A stretch of 12,255 nt of DNA from Paracoccaceae bacterium (GTDB lineage Bacteria; Pseudomonadota; Alphaproteobacteria; Rhodobacterales; Rhodobacteraceae). The number at the start of each line of letters is the position of its first letter. Position 1 is the first letter of the stretch. This document shows positions 1 to 6,820 of the stretch, piece by piece. Position numbers and translations under genes: made by a program. Location: positions 17,234 through 29,488 of the forward strand of contig DOOI01000196.1 in NCBI GenBank assembly GCA_003512825.1. Reading direction: 5' to 3'. Below the pieces are notes generated by a model. It was not told the DNA's origin. It did not search any database and was given only the letters and a program-made list of their open reading frames with translations.

Positions 1-285
1 GCCAATATTTTCTTTGTCAAAGATGGCGAAGTGCATACGCCCAAGCCAGATTGCTTCTTGAATGGCATCACACGTCAGACTGTGATCGGCATGTTGAAAG
101 AGCGCAATATCACTGTTCATGAGCGTCACATCATGCCTGAAGAATTGGCTGATTTTGAGCAATGCTGGCTCACTGGGACGGCGGCGGAAGTGACGCCAGT
201 CGGACAAATCGGCGAGTTCACGTTTGAAGTGGGCGCGCTGACGCGAGACATTTCGGAGAGCTACGAAAAGCTCGTGCGCGCCTGA
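1..285 (+). CDS. ilvE: Branched-chain amino acid aminotransferase, C-terminal 94 residues (5' end outside window)
   Basis: The gene runs in from before base 1; the reading frame is open from the first base and ends in TGA at 283-285. The visible 94 residues carry fold-type IV PLP aminotransferase signatures: CFLNGITRQTVI near the start and GTAAEVTPV about 40 residues from the end, the segments that contact PLP phosphate and the substrate carboxylate in IlvE-type enzymes. The family transfers the amino group between leucine, isoleucine or valine and 2-oxoglutarate in the cytoplasm. The catalytic lysine lies upstream and cannot be seen, so a D-amino-acid transaminase or aminodeoxychorismate lyase relative is not fully excluded, but the GTAAEV motif and the C-terminal length favour IlvE. 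A hairpin terminator follows 27 nt after the stop. Confidence 0.88.
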   Translation, partial: ANIFFVKDGEVHTPKPDCFLNGITRQTVIGMLKERNITVHERHIMPEELADFEQCWLTGTAAEVTPVGQIGEFTFEVGALTRDISESYEKLVRA

Positions 286-311
286 GCGTAGCCAATAAGA
301 CCTGCGGGTTT

Positions 312-337
312 GGGCGAGGGCAACCTCGCCCATTTTC
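312..337 (+). terminator. Rho-independent terminator after ilvE
   Basis: An 8-bp perfect stem (GGGCGAGG at 312-319 with CCTCGCCC at 324-331) is closed by a GCAA loop of the GNRA type and followed by ATTTTC. It lies between two convergent genes. The T-rich side faces the plus strand, so it mainly serves ilvE; on the minus strand the stem is followed by AAACC and would be a poor terminator. Confidence 0.8.
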
Positions 338-340
338 GTT

Positions 341-1195
341 CTAGCGCGATGTTTCGGTTGCTAAAATTTGTGCCAAACCCTCTCGATAGCTGGGATAGAG
401 AAGGTCAATGCCGAGTTCGGCTTTGATGCGATCGTTCCGAACGCGTTTTGATTCAGCGTAAAAGCTGCGCGCCATTGGGGAGAGGTCGGCATCCTCAAAA
501 CGAGTTTCAGGTGGCGGGGGCAGCCCCAGTAAATGGGCGGCATGAGAGAGCACGTCTTGCGGCGGTGCTGGGTCATCGTCGCAGAGATTATAGATTGCGC
601 CGGGGTTCGGTTGGGCGAGGGATGCGGCGAGGATTTGGGCGATATCCGCGACATGGATGCGCGAGAAAACCTGACCCTCTTTTATAATCAGTTGAGCGGT
701 GTCGTTGCGGACCTTTTCAAAGGGGCCGCGACCGGGGCCGTAGATTCCGGCAAGGCGAAAGATGTGCAGCGGCAGGCCTTGATGTGCTTGCCATGCTGCC
801 TCAGCGGTCACGCGTGCACGACCACGGGCCGTGCTAGGGGTGAGAGCGGTGGTTTCATCGACCCATCCGCCTTGGTGATCGCCGTAAACGCCTGTTGTCG
901 AGAGGTAACCGACCCAGACCAACGGCGCAGTGGCGATGGCGTGGGCATAGTGGCGCAGCACTGGGTCGCCCTCGGCATCGGGTGCGACGGATGTGAGCAG
1001 GTGGCTCGCGGTGGCAAGGGCTGGGGCCACGTCTGGGCCGCCCCAGAGGAGCGGGGTGATTCCCTCGGCACGAAGGCGCTCTGCGGTTTCTTCGTTGCGC
1101 GTTGTTCCTGAAATGCGCCAACCCAAGGGCAAGAGCCGCCGCGCCAGTGCTTGGGCGGAATAACCGTGACCGAAAGAAATCAAATGTTTGTCCAT
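341..1195 (-). CDS. Atypical extended SDR / NAD-dependent epimerase-like protein, YeeZ type
   Basis: A 284-residue cytoplasmic protein with an N-terminal Rossmann fold: glycine motif GHGYSA at 9-14, then TTR at 31-33 after beta-2, which hints at NADP(H). The STTGVYG segment (99-105) and RLAGIYGPGR (about 147-156) match extended SDRs. Where the catalytic YxxxK should follow, the sequence reads TARGRARVTAE, so neither Tyr nor Lys is present. The E. coli YeeZ group shows a similar loss from memory (an SGR segment at the same place). The protein may therefore bind nucleotide without standard SDR chemistry, or use other residues; substrate unknown. The ATG at 1195 gives the glycine motif its usual distance from the N-terminus; the ribosome-binding site is weak. 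The gene is divergent from paaA and convergent with ilvE, so it shares the 1196-1304 control region with the paa operon. Confidence 0.8.
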   Translation of the reverse strand: MDKHLISFGHGYSAQALARRLLPLGWRISGTTRNEETAERLRAEGITPLLWGGPDVAPALATASHLLTSVAPDAEGDPVLRHYAHAIATAPLVWVGYLSTTGVYGDHQGGWVDETTALTPSTARGRARVTAEAAWQAHQGLPLHIFRLAGIYGPGRGPFEKVRNDTAQLIIKEGQVFSRIHVADIAQILAASLAQPNPGAIYNLCDDDPAPPQDVLSHAAHLLGLPPPPETRFEDADLSPMARSFYAESKRVRNDRIKAELGIDLLYPSYREGLAQILATETSR

Positions 1196-1228
1196 GGTCC
1201 ATCATCGCATGGGATTTGATGCGCTGGA

Positions 1229-1279
1229 AGTGTTACAAAAAACACTTTGAGATTTTCGTTTCGTAACATATAATATGTT
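1229..1279. promoter_or_regulatory. Candidate operator: palindrome over the -10 box plus upstream inverted repeat
   Basis: AACATAT-A-ATATGTT (1265-1279) is a perfect 7-1-7 palindrome that contains the -10 box. Upstream, AGTGTT (1229-1234) and AACACT (1241-1246) form a 6-6-6 inverted repeat just before the -35 box. The segment at 1231-1240 (TGTTACAAAA) is also an inverted copy, 9 of 10 bases, of 1259-1268 (TTTCGTAACA). Repressor binding here would block polymerase. Phenylacetate operons are known to be repressed by PaaX (GntR-type) or PaaR (TetR-type) and relieved by phenylacetyl-CoA. Which regulator binds here cannot be told, since none is encoded in the window. The site could also affect the divergent SDR gene. 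Confidence 0.55.
1247..1274 (+). promoter_or_regulatory. Predicted sigma-70 promoter of the paa operon
   Basis: TTGAGA at 1247-1252 and a perfect TATAAT at 1269-1274 are separated by 16 bp. Transcription would start near 1281 and give a leader of about 24 nt before the paaA ATG at 1305. A consensus -10 box is unusual for this group, so the promoter is probably strong when not repressed. No other box pair this good was noticed in the window. Confidence 0.65.
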
Positions 1280-1304
1280 CAGCGAATGGGAGGAGACACC
1301 CGCA

Positions 1305-2288
1305 ATGTATTCTCAGGGATTGATCGGCGCCGATGGGCGCACTACCGAATCCGAAGAATTTCTCGCCCGGTTTCAGGCGCGGATTGATGCAGAAGAAAAG
1401 ATTGAGCCCAATGATGCGATGCCGGAGGGCTATCGCCGCACATTGGTGCGCCAGATCGGTCAGCACGCGCATTCTGAAATTGTAGGGATGCTTCCTGAAG
1501 GCAATTGGATCACGCGCGCGCCATCGCTGCGCCGTAAGGCTGCGTTGCTGGCAAAAGTACAAGATGAGGGTGGCCATGGGCTTTACCTGTACTGCGCGGC
1601 AGAGACACTGGGCGTGAGCCGCGAGGAGATGACCGAAGAGTTGCTGTCGGGCAAAGCGAAGTATTCCTCCATCTTCAATTACCCCACGCTGTCTTGGGCT
1701 GACATGGGCATTATCGGCTGGTTGGTAGATGGCGCGGCGATCATGAACCAGATTCCGCTGTGCCGTTGTTCCTATGGGCCCTATGCCCGCGCCATGATCC
1801 GCGTTTGTAAGGAGGAATCCTTTCACCAACGTCAAGGCTACGAACTGTGCATGTCGCTGGCCTTTGGCACGCCTGAGCAGAAGGCGATGGTCCAGGATGC
1901 GTTGAACCGCTGGTGGTGGCCGTCAATCATGATGTTCGGCCCCCATGATGCGGATAGTCAAAATTCGGATCAGTCGATGGCGTGGAAGATCAAGCGGTTT
2001 TCCAATGACGAGCTGCGCCAGAAGTTTATCGATGCCACGGTGCCGCAAGCGGAATATCTTGGCCTGACATTGCCTGACCCCGACCTGAAATGGAACGAGG
2101 CGAAAGGCGGTTATGATCATGGCCCAATTGACTGGTCCGAGTTTTGGCGCGTCGTGAAAGGCCAAGGCCCGATGGCCCGCGACCGGATCAAGGCACGCAA
2201 AAAGGCGTGGGATGAGGGTGCGTGGGTGCGCGAGGCTGCATTGGCGCATGCTGAGAAGCGTCAAGCGCGCAAGATGGCCGCCGAATAG
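1305..2288 (+). CDS. paaA: Phenylacetyl-CoA 1,2-epoxidase catalytic subunit PaaA
   Basis: A 327-residue di-iron oxygenase subunit that, with PaaC, PaaB and PaaE, uses O2 and reducing equivalents from NADPH to convert phenylacetyl-CoA into the ring 1,2-epoxide. Likely iron ligands are E58, E88 and H91 (E-x2-H in QDEGGH), D142 (LVDGA), and E171 and H174 (E-x2-H in EESFH); the spacings 30, 51 and 29 match E. coli PaaA as I remember it (E42, E72/H75, D126, E155/H158). The ATG at 1305 is chosen because GGGAGGAG at 1288-1295 lies nine bases before it; an in-frame ATG at 1275 falls inside the promoter palindrome and would have no ribosome-binding site. First gene of the paa operon; a 60-nt gap separates it from paaB. 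Confidence 0.96.
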   Translation: MYSQGLIGADGRTTESEEFLARFQARIDAEEKIEPNDAMPEGYRRTLVRQIGQHAHSEIVGMLPEGNWITRAPSLRRKAALLAKVQDEGGHGLYLYCAAETLGVSREEMTEELLSGKAKYSSIFNYPTLSWADMGIIGWLVDGAAIMNQIPLCRCSYGPYARAMIRVCKEESFHQRQGYELCMSLAFGTPEQKAMVQDALNRWWWPSIMMFGPHDADSQNSDQSMAWKIKRFSNDELRQKFIDATVPQAEYLGLTLPDPDLKWNEAKGGYDHGPIDWSEFWRVVKGQGPMARDRIKARKKAWDEGAWVREAALAHAEKRQARKMAAE

Positions 2289-2306
2289 TCACAAGCAACA
2301 ATCATG

Positions 2307-2318
2307 AGCCTTCGGGCT
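2307..2318 (+). other. Small UUCG-tetraloop hairpin in the paaA-paaB spacer
   Basis: AGCC (2307-2310) and GGCT (2315-2318) enclose TTCG, giving a C(UUCG)G loop, one of the most stable RNA tetraloops. It lies 19 bases after the paaA stop with no T-run, so it is not a terminator. It might protect the upstream mRNA 3' end or be chance; the stem has only four pairs. Confidence 0.35.
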
Positions 2319-2348
2319 GAAGAGATCAGCGTTTGAGGAGGGTTGGCA

Positions 2349-2633
2349 ATGGTCCAGACCACACCGCTTTGGGAAGTTTTCATACGGCCACGCAATGGCT
2401 TGGCGCATAAGCACGCGGGCTCGATCCACGCAGCTGACGAGGTGCTGGCGCTGCAAGCGGCGCGCGATGTTTACACGCGTCGGGGTGAGGGCACGTCGAT
2501 CTGGGTTGTTCGTTCGGCGGATATCGTCGCGTCGGACCCTGATCAAGCAGCGGAAAATTTCGAACCGACGGCAGACAAAATCTACCGTCACCCAACCTTC
2601 TATGACATCCCCGATGATGTGGGGCATATGTGA
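2349..2633 (+). CDS. paaB: Phenylacetyl-CoA epoxidase subunit PaaB
   Basis: A 94-residue protein matching the small PaaB subunit in length and in its segments: LWEVFIRPRNGLAHKHAGS near the N-terminus, then DEVLALQAARDVYTRR and SIWVVRSADI. PaaB has no metal site; it is required for activity and is thought to bridge PaaAC units and help electron transfer from PaaE. The ATG at 2349 is preferred over the in-frame TTG two codons upstream because GAGGAGGG (2335-2342) sits six bases before it. The stop codon TGA (2631-2633) overlaps the paaC start by one base, so the two are probably translationally coupled. Confidence 0.95.
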   Translation: MVQTTPLWEVFIRPRNGLAHKHAGSIHAADEVLALQAARDVYTRRGEGTSIWVVRSADIVASDPDQAAENFEPTADKIYRHPTFYDIPDDVGHM

Positions 2634-3379
2634 TGGCTGTTTGGGAAGCGCTTTTGGAATTGGCGGATGACCATCTGGTTTTGGGTCACCGCCTGAGCGA
2701 GTGGTGCGGACATGCGCCGATGCTGGAGGAAGATCTGGCGCTGCCGAACATGGCGCTTGATCTGATCGGCTCGGCGCGGACGCTCTATGATCTGGCCGGG
2801 ACGCTGGAAGGCAAGGGGCGTGACGAAGATGCGCTGGCCTATTTCCGGGGCGAGCGGGATTATCGCAATTGCCTGCTCGTAGAGCGCCCGAATGAGGATT
2901 TTGCCCATACGGTTCTGCGCCAACTCTATTTCGCGGCGTTCATGAAGCCCTATTGGGACCGCGCCATGACATCTACCAACGCCGTGGTGCAAGGCGTCGC
3001 GGGCAAAGCGGGAAAAGAGATGGCCTATCACATCCGTCATGCGGGGGAGTGGGTTATTCGGCTTGGTGATGGCACAGAGGAAAGTGCGCGTCGCATGGCG
3101 GATGCCGTGGAGGCGCTGTCGATTTATGTCGATGAGCTGTTCGACTCTTCCGATGCGGCGCAAGACGCAGAAAAGGCGGGCGTCTTGCCTGTGCGCGCAG
3201 AGATGCGCGAGGCGTTTGATGCGGTGATTGCGGACGTGTTTTCGCAAGCTTTGCTGACCCAGCCAGACGTGGCTTATGGGCAGCGTGGGGGGCGAACTGG
3301 CCAGCATGGCGAAGGGCTCGGCCACCTCTTGGCTGAGATGCAATCGCTCCATCGAGCCCATCCGGGAGCGACTTGGTGA
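2633..3379 (+). CDS. paaC: Phenylacetyl-CoA epoxidase structural subunit PaaC
   Basis: A 248-residue ferritin-like protein that pairs with PaaA. PaaC keeps the di-iron-protein fold but is not the catalytic subunit; it supports PaaA structurally. Recognisable parts are LADDHLVLGHRLSEWCGHAP near residues 10-29, LALPNMALDLIGSAR at 35-49, RPNEDFAHTVLRQLYFAAF around 85-103, and the C-terminal GLGHLLAEMQSLHRAHPGATW. The ATG at 2633 overlaps the paaB TGA by one base (TGATG). An alternative GTG one codon earlier overlaps paaB slightly more. The end overlaps the paaD start by four bases, in keeping with tight stoichiometric expression. Confidence 0.95.
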   Translation: MAVWEALLELADDHLVLGHRLSEWCGHAPMLEEDLALPNMALDLIGSARTLYDLAGTLEGKGRDEDALAYFRGERDYRNCLLVERPNEDFAHTVLRQLYFAAFMKPYWDRAMTSTNAVVQGVAGKAGKEMAYHIRHAGEWVIRLGDGTEESARRMADAVEALSIYVDELFDSSDAAQDAEKAGVLPVRAEMREAFDAVIADVFSQALLTQPDVAYGQRGGRTGQHGEGLGHLLAEMQSLHRAHPGATW

Positions 3380-3864
3380 ACCTGAGCGGAGAAAGCGACG
3401 CAGGCGCGGCTTGGGCTGCGGCAGCGGCGGTGCCTGATCCGGAAGTCCCCTGCGTGAGCGTGGCGGAATTGGGCATTCTGCGCTGGGTGCGCTTGGAAGA
3501 AGGCGTGGCGGTGGCGGGAGTAACGCCTACCTATTCCGGGTGCCCTGCAACGCTTGCCATTGAATTCGCCGTCGAGGCGGCGCTGCGCGAGGCGGGATTT
3601 GAGGCGCGGATCGAGCGGCTTTTGTCGCCCGCGTGGACCACGGATTGGATCACCGAGGAAGGGCGCGAAAAGCTCAAGGCTTATGGCATCGCTCCCCCTG
3701 TCAACGGCGGCAAAGCCACGCTTTTCGTCTCGGTCTCCGTGGCTTGCCCGCGCTGCGACAGCTTGGAAACCGAACGCTTGAGCGAATTCGGCTCGACCGC
3801 CTGCAAGGCACAATATCGCTGTATCTCCTGCCGCGAACCTTTCGACTATTTCAAATGTATCTGA
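3376..3864 (+). CDS. paaD: PaaD, MIP18/DUF59-family assembly factor for the epoxidase
   Basis: A 162-residue protein with an N-terminal MIP18-type domain (DPEVP at 21-25, then LGILR and TPTYSGCPATL with C56), followed by a C-terminal metal-binding segment with CPRC (C124, C127), GSTACKAQYRC (C143, C149), SCREPFDYFKC (C152, C161). PaaD is needed in vivo for PAA oxidation and is thought to help mature an iron or Fe-S centre of the complex, not to be a subunit of the active enzyme. The GTG at 3376 overlaps the paaC stop as GTGA, a standard coupled junction; a TTG one codon earlier is possible. A Cys follows DPEVP (C26) where E. coli PaaD has Val, as far as I recall. Confidence 0.93.
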   Translation: MNLSGESDAGAAWAAAAAVPDPEVPCVSVAELGILRWVRLEEGVAVAGVTPTYSGCPATLAIEFAVEAALREAGFEARIERLLSPAWTTDWITEEGREKLKAYGIAPPVNGGKATLFVSVSVACPRCDSLETERLSEFGSTACKAQYRCISCREPFDYFKCI

Positions 3865-3874
3865 GGGCACGACC

Positions 3875-4912
3875 ATGTTCCATGATCTGACAATCCGCAC
3901 TGTGCGACAGGAAACGGCCGAGGCAGTGGCGATCAGCTTTGACGCCGCTGACGGGTTTGATTGGCGTCCGGGGCAATATCTGACGTTGCGGGCCATGGTG
4001 GATGGGGTGGATCTGCGGCGGAGCTATTCGATTGCCTCGCTGCCGGGTGAAGCCTTGACTGTGGGCGTGAAACAGGTTCCAGACGGCGCGTTCTCGACCT
4101 TTGCTCAAGCGCTTGAGGCAGGGGCGAAAATAGCCGTGATGGCCCCAGAAGGGCGGTTCGTCTGGAAAGGTGAGCAAAACATTGTGCTCGTTGCCGCAGG
4201 CTCTGGTGTAACGCCGATGATCTCGATTGCCGGCGCTGCCCTCGCAAGCGGTGCAACCGTGACGCTGGTCTATGGCAACCGCTCGACGGCGACGATCATG
4301 TTTCGCGCGGCCCTCGATATGCTAAAAGATCGCTATATGGAGCGCTTCACCCTGATCCATGTTCTGAGCCGCGAAACGCAGGATGTCGCCCTTCTGAACG
4401 GTCGCGTGACGGGTGAAAAAATCGCCCGTTTGGCGCAATCGGGTGCGGTTGATCTTGATGGGGCGGAGGCGGTCTTTCTCTGTGGTCCCGGCGAGATGAT
4501 CGACAATGTCACAGCGATGCTAAAAGACCATGGGATGCCAAAGGAGCGCGTCCATTTCGAACGGTTCTTCACCGAAGGTGACACCCCGCGCGCGCCCCGT
4601 TCGGACGCTGCCGCAAAAGCAGCAGAAGCAGGCGTCACTGTGGAAGTGGTGCTGGATGGTGTGCGGCGCAGCTTCATCGTGGAAGAAAACGATGATACCG
4701 TCTTGGATGCCGCTGAACGTCAGGGCTTGGAACTCCCCTATTCCTGTCGTGGGGGTATGTGCTGCACGTGCCGATGCAAGGTGGACGAAGGCAGCGCCGA
4801 AATGGCCGTGAACTACTCGCTGGAAGACTGGGAGACCAAGGCCGGCTTCACCCTCGCCTGCCAAGCTCGCCCGACATCTGAACGACTGGTGCTGGATTTC
4901 GACGCAGCATAA
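3875..4912 (+). CDS. paaE: Phenylacetyl-CoA epoxidase NADPH-dependent reductase PaaE
   Basis: A 345-residue iron-sulfur flavoprotein that passes electrons from NADPH through FAD and a 2Fe-2S cluster to the PaaA di-iron site. Order of domains: FAD-binding barrel with RSYS (49-52), nucleotide-binding domain with AGSGVTPM (108-115) and CGPGEM (203-208), a linker near 235-252 rich in Ala, then a plant-type ferredoxin domain at about 253-345. Cluster ligands are C291, C296 and C299 (CRGGMCCTC) and C329. Domain order and length match PaaE. The ATG at 3875 has GAGGG seven bases before it, overlapping the paaD stop. Last of the five canonical epoxidase genes; the next gene begins 15 nt later. Confidence 0.95.
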   Translation: MFHDLTIRTVRQETAEAVAISFDAADGFDWRPGQYLTLRAMVDGVDLRRSYSIASLPGEALTVGVKQVPDGAFSTFAQALEAGAKIAVMAPEGRFVWKGEQNIVLVAAGSGVTPMISIAGAALASGATVTLVYGNRSTATIMFRAALDMLKDRYMERFTLIHVLSRETQDVALLNGRVTGEKIARLAQSGAVDLDGAEAVFLCGPGEMIDNVTAMLKDHGMPKERVHFERFFTEGDTPRAPRSDAAAKAAEAGVTVEVVLDGVRRSFIVEENDDTVLDAAERQGLELPYSCRGGMCCTCRCKVDEGSAEMAVNYSLEDWETKAGFTLACQARPTSERLVLDFDAA

Positions 4913-4927
4913 AGGCATGATCGCAGT

Positions 4928-5545
4928 ATGGCGATTGACCTAAAAGATGCTTATGGCTTGAAAACACCGGAAGATTCCCGGCGCCTATATGCGACTTGGG
5001 CGGCGAGCTATGACAGCGGCTTCGCTCAGGCCATGGCTTATCGCTTGCCCGAAGCCGTCGCTGCCGCCGCCGCTCGTTGGCATATGACAGGGCCGATCCT
5101 CGATGTCGGCGCGGGGACTGGCCTTGTTGGACTGGCGCTCAAATCTTATGGGCTTGGTCCGATTGACGGCACGGATATCGCTCCGGAAATGCTGGAAAAA
5201 GCTGCCCAAAAATCTTGCTACGCCGCATTTTTCCAAGGCGACATCCTCGCGGGGCTCGCGTGTAAATCACAAACATATCAGGGCATTACCAGTTCCGGCA
5301 CCTTCACCACGGGTCATGTCGGCCCCGAGGCTCTGCCGGAAATCGTTCGACTTTTGTGTCCGGGTGGTCTTGCGGTCTTGTCGGTTTCGCGCGCGCATTG
5401 GCACGGTTCAAATTTTCCGCGTCATATCGATACCTTACCGGGGATCACGGCGCGGGCGGTGGACGAGGTCTCGATCTATGGCGATGGGGCTGTGGGCGAT
5501 CGCGCAGCCGATACCGCCTATCTTTTGCGCTTCCGCCGCCGCTAA
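4928..5545 (+). CDS. Class I SAM-dependent methyltransferase at the end of the paa operon
   Basis: A 205-residue cytoplasmic protein. The Rossmann-type methyltransferase core shows motif I LDVGAGTGLVG at 58-68, an acidic end of beta-2 at D83 (GTDIAPEML), and a late PGGLAVLSVS strand. The N-terminal YATWAASYDSG resembles the small METTL27/WBSCR27-like methyltransferases, whose substrates are poorly known. The start lies 15 nt after paaE in the same orientation with no terminator between, so it is probably co-transcribed with paaA-E. It is not one of the known phenylacetate-pathway enzymes. The ATG at 4928 has only a weak AAAGG eleven bases upstream, so expression may be low or coupled to paaE. 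The substrate cannot be read from the sequence; a small molecule is as likely as a protein. Confidence 0.85.
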   Translation: MAIDLKDAYGLKTPEDSRRLYATWAASYDSGFAQAMAYRLPEAVAAAAARWHMTGPILDVGAGTGLVGLALKSYGLGPIDGTDIAPEMLEKAAQKSCYAAFFQGDILAGLACKSQTYQGITSSGTFTTGHVGPEALPEIVRLLCPGGLAVLSVSRAHWHGSNFPRHIDTLPGITARAVDEVSIYGDGAVGDRAADTAYLLRFRRR

Positions 5546-5684
5546 ACCCCACCGCACCATCGGGTTAACGCCACGATGCGCTGCAAAAATCACGTCTGTT
5601 TTGCGTATGGCGCGCGTCTGGTTTGCGTCATGACGAAGAAATTAACGCGCCACCCTTAATGGACTGCGCAGTTGCGGTCTCATT
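5546..5684. other. Noncoding spacer between the methyltransferase and the serB 3' end
   Basis: No convincing gene is seen. It holds a GCAAAA/TTTTGC inverted repeat (5583-5588 with 5599-5604, 10-nt loop) and the perfect 10-bp palindrome CGTCATGACG at 5626-5635. Neither has a T-run, so no clear terminator for the methyltransferase is visible here; transcription may end at the G-rich element further on. The two transcription units are convergent. Confidence 0.5.
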
Positions 5685-5726
5685 GCAAAAATATCCTCGG
5701 GGGGTTTGGGGGGCAGACAGCCCCCC
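5685..5726 (-). terminator. G-rich hairpin element downstream of serB, probable terminator / dispersed repeat
   Basis: On the plus strand, AAAATATCC then two six-G runs (5699-5704 and 5708-5713) separated by TTT, then a 7-bp hairpin: GGGGGGC (5708-5714), AGACA, GCCCCCC (5720-5726). Read on the minus strand it begins 17 nt after the serB stop. The tail after the stem is AAACCCCCC and only later ATTTTT, so it is not a textbook terminator. From memory, similar elements (a short AAATATCC box followed by G-runs and a C-run hairpin) sit at many gene ends in Rhodobacteraceae; this is recollection, not a search. The C-run can pair with either G-run. Confidence 0.5.
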
Positions 5727-5742
5727 ATTGCCACGGCGCGGA

Positions 5743-6615
5743 TCAGGCGTGACGGAATTCCGCGCGAGCGTAGCCCTGCAAGAAGAGCAGAGCGGTGAGG
5801 TCACCATGGTTGATGCGGATGTCGCATTGCGCCTGCACGGAGGGCTTGGCGTGGAGCGCCACCCCGGTGCCGGCGCGACCGAGCATGCCGAGGTCATTGG
5901 CGCCGTCTCCGACAGCGATGACATCGCTTTCGTTTATCCCAAGTCGTGTGGTGATCCGTTCGAGGGCGTCCACCTTGGCCTGTTTGCCCAAGATCGGGCG
6001 GGCGACCTCGCCTGTGAGTTTGCCATTCTCTGTCAGCAAGATATTGGCATGGTTTTCGTCAAAGCCAAGGCGGAGGCCGATGGCGGAGGTGAAGGCGGTG
6101 AAACCGCCCGAGACAAGCGCGGCATGGCCACCTGTAGCGCGCATTGTTGCAAGCAGGGTTTCGCCGCCGGGCATGAGGGTGATGCGGGTGGCGAGCACTT
6201 TGGCGATTACGGTTTCGGGCAGGTCTTTCAAAAGACCGACGCGTTCGATCAGGGCGGCTTCAAAATCCAATTCGCCATTCATCGCGCGGGCGGTGATGGC
6301 TGCGACATGCGGGCCGACGCCAGCTTCGGCGGCCAATTCATCGATGCATTCCTGTTCGATCATGGTCGAGTCCATATCGGCGAGCAGCATTTTCTTTTGC
6401 CGCCCTGCCTCTGGCTGGATCACCAGATCAACCCCTTGGCGTTGCAGGTCTTCCCAGACATCCCAGCGATTATCGGGCATATGGGGCAGGCCAAATTCAG
6501 CGGCTTCGCCGCGCGACAGCCAAACCGCAGTTTCGCCACCCCACGCGTTGCGGAGTGCGTCGACAAGGGCGGTTTCGAGCCCTTCAGGACGGGCGATAAG
6601 GGTGGCTGTGAACAT
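5743..6615 (-). CDS. serB: Phosphoserine phosphatase SerB
   Basis: A 290-residue HAD-family phosphatase that hydrolyses O-phosphoserine to serine, the last step of de novo serine synthesis. Catalytic motifs: DMDSTMIEQE with nucleophile D80 and acid/base D82; SGGF with S169; lysines of GKQAK (K211, K214); and GDGANDLGML with D237 and D241 binding Mg2+. Residues 1-75 form an N-terminal ACT-like regulatory region, as in the longer SerB type. The ATG at 6615 is chosen because GGAGG stands five bases upstream on the minus strand; an in-frame TTG five codons earlier has that GGAGG inside the coding region. The gene is divergent from serC, so the whole serine pathway is controlled from one intergenic region. 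Confidence 0.95.
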   Translation of the reverse strand: MFTATLIARPEGLETALVDALRNAWGGETAVWLSRGEAAEFGLPHMPDNRWDVWEDLQRQGVDLVIQPEAGRQKKMLLADMDSTMIEQECIDELAAEAGVGPHVAAITARAMNGELDFEAALIERVGLLKDLPETVIAKVLATRITLMPGGETLLATMRATGGHAALVSGGFTAFTSAIGLRLGFDENHANILLTENGKLTGEVARPILGKQAKVDALERITTRLGINESDVIAVGDGANDLGMLGRAGTGVALHAKPSVQAQCDIRINHGDLTALLFLQGYARAEFRHA

Positions 6616-6820
6616 AGGGGCCTCCGGCAATTGATGGGTGCCCCTGTGCCATAGGGGGCGCGGAAAAACCAGTCGCGGGATGGGGCACTTTGGCGGGTGC
6701 GGTTCATCTTTCGGAGGGGAAGTTTCCGATTGGCTCCAGATGGTGTCGGTTTTGCCATGGGAAGCGCCGCCTGTGCGTCATTTTCGACCTTGCGTGTTTT
6801 GTCGGTGGGGCATAGCGGTT
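6616..6820. promoter_or_regulatory. Divergent serB-serC intergenic control region
   Basis: This spacer must hold promoters for both serB and the serC-serA operon. For serC the best match is TTGCGT at 6790-6795 with CATAGC at 6811-6816 (15-bp spacing), which would start the transcript near 6821 at the leader; this is a weak match. For serB I see no good box pair. A CCCCT/AGGGG inverted repeat (6641-6645 with 6653-6657) lies 25 bases upstream of the serB start and may fold in the serB leader. No protein-coding gene is supported here. Confidence 0.4.

Noticed and set aside
533..1111. 192-residue plus-strand open frame
   Set aside because: It lies wholly antisense to the SDR gene, whose protein has clear family motifs. 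Its own translation has no recognisable domain.
1275..1304. Upstream in-frame ATG start for paaA at 1275
   Set aside because: It lies within the -10 box palindrome, upstream of the predicted transcript start, and has no Shine-Dalgarno; 1305 has a strong one.
1233..1835. 200-residue minus-strand frame over the paaA 5' half and promoter
   Set aside because: It is a shadow of paaA, which has intact di-iron motifs; the frame also runs through the paa promoter.
5699..5726. G-runs as part of a CRISPR or tandem repeat
   Set aside because: There are only two G-runs, no regular spacers and no cas genes; a hairpin element explains the pattern.
5623..6654. 343-residue plus-strand frame opposite serB
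   Set aside because: SerB on the minus strand has all HAD motifs in order; this frame has none and is a shadow.
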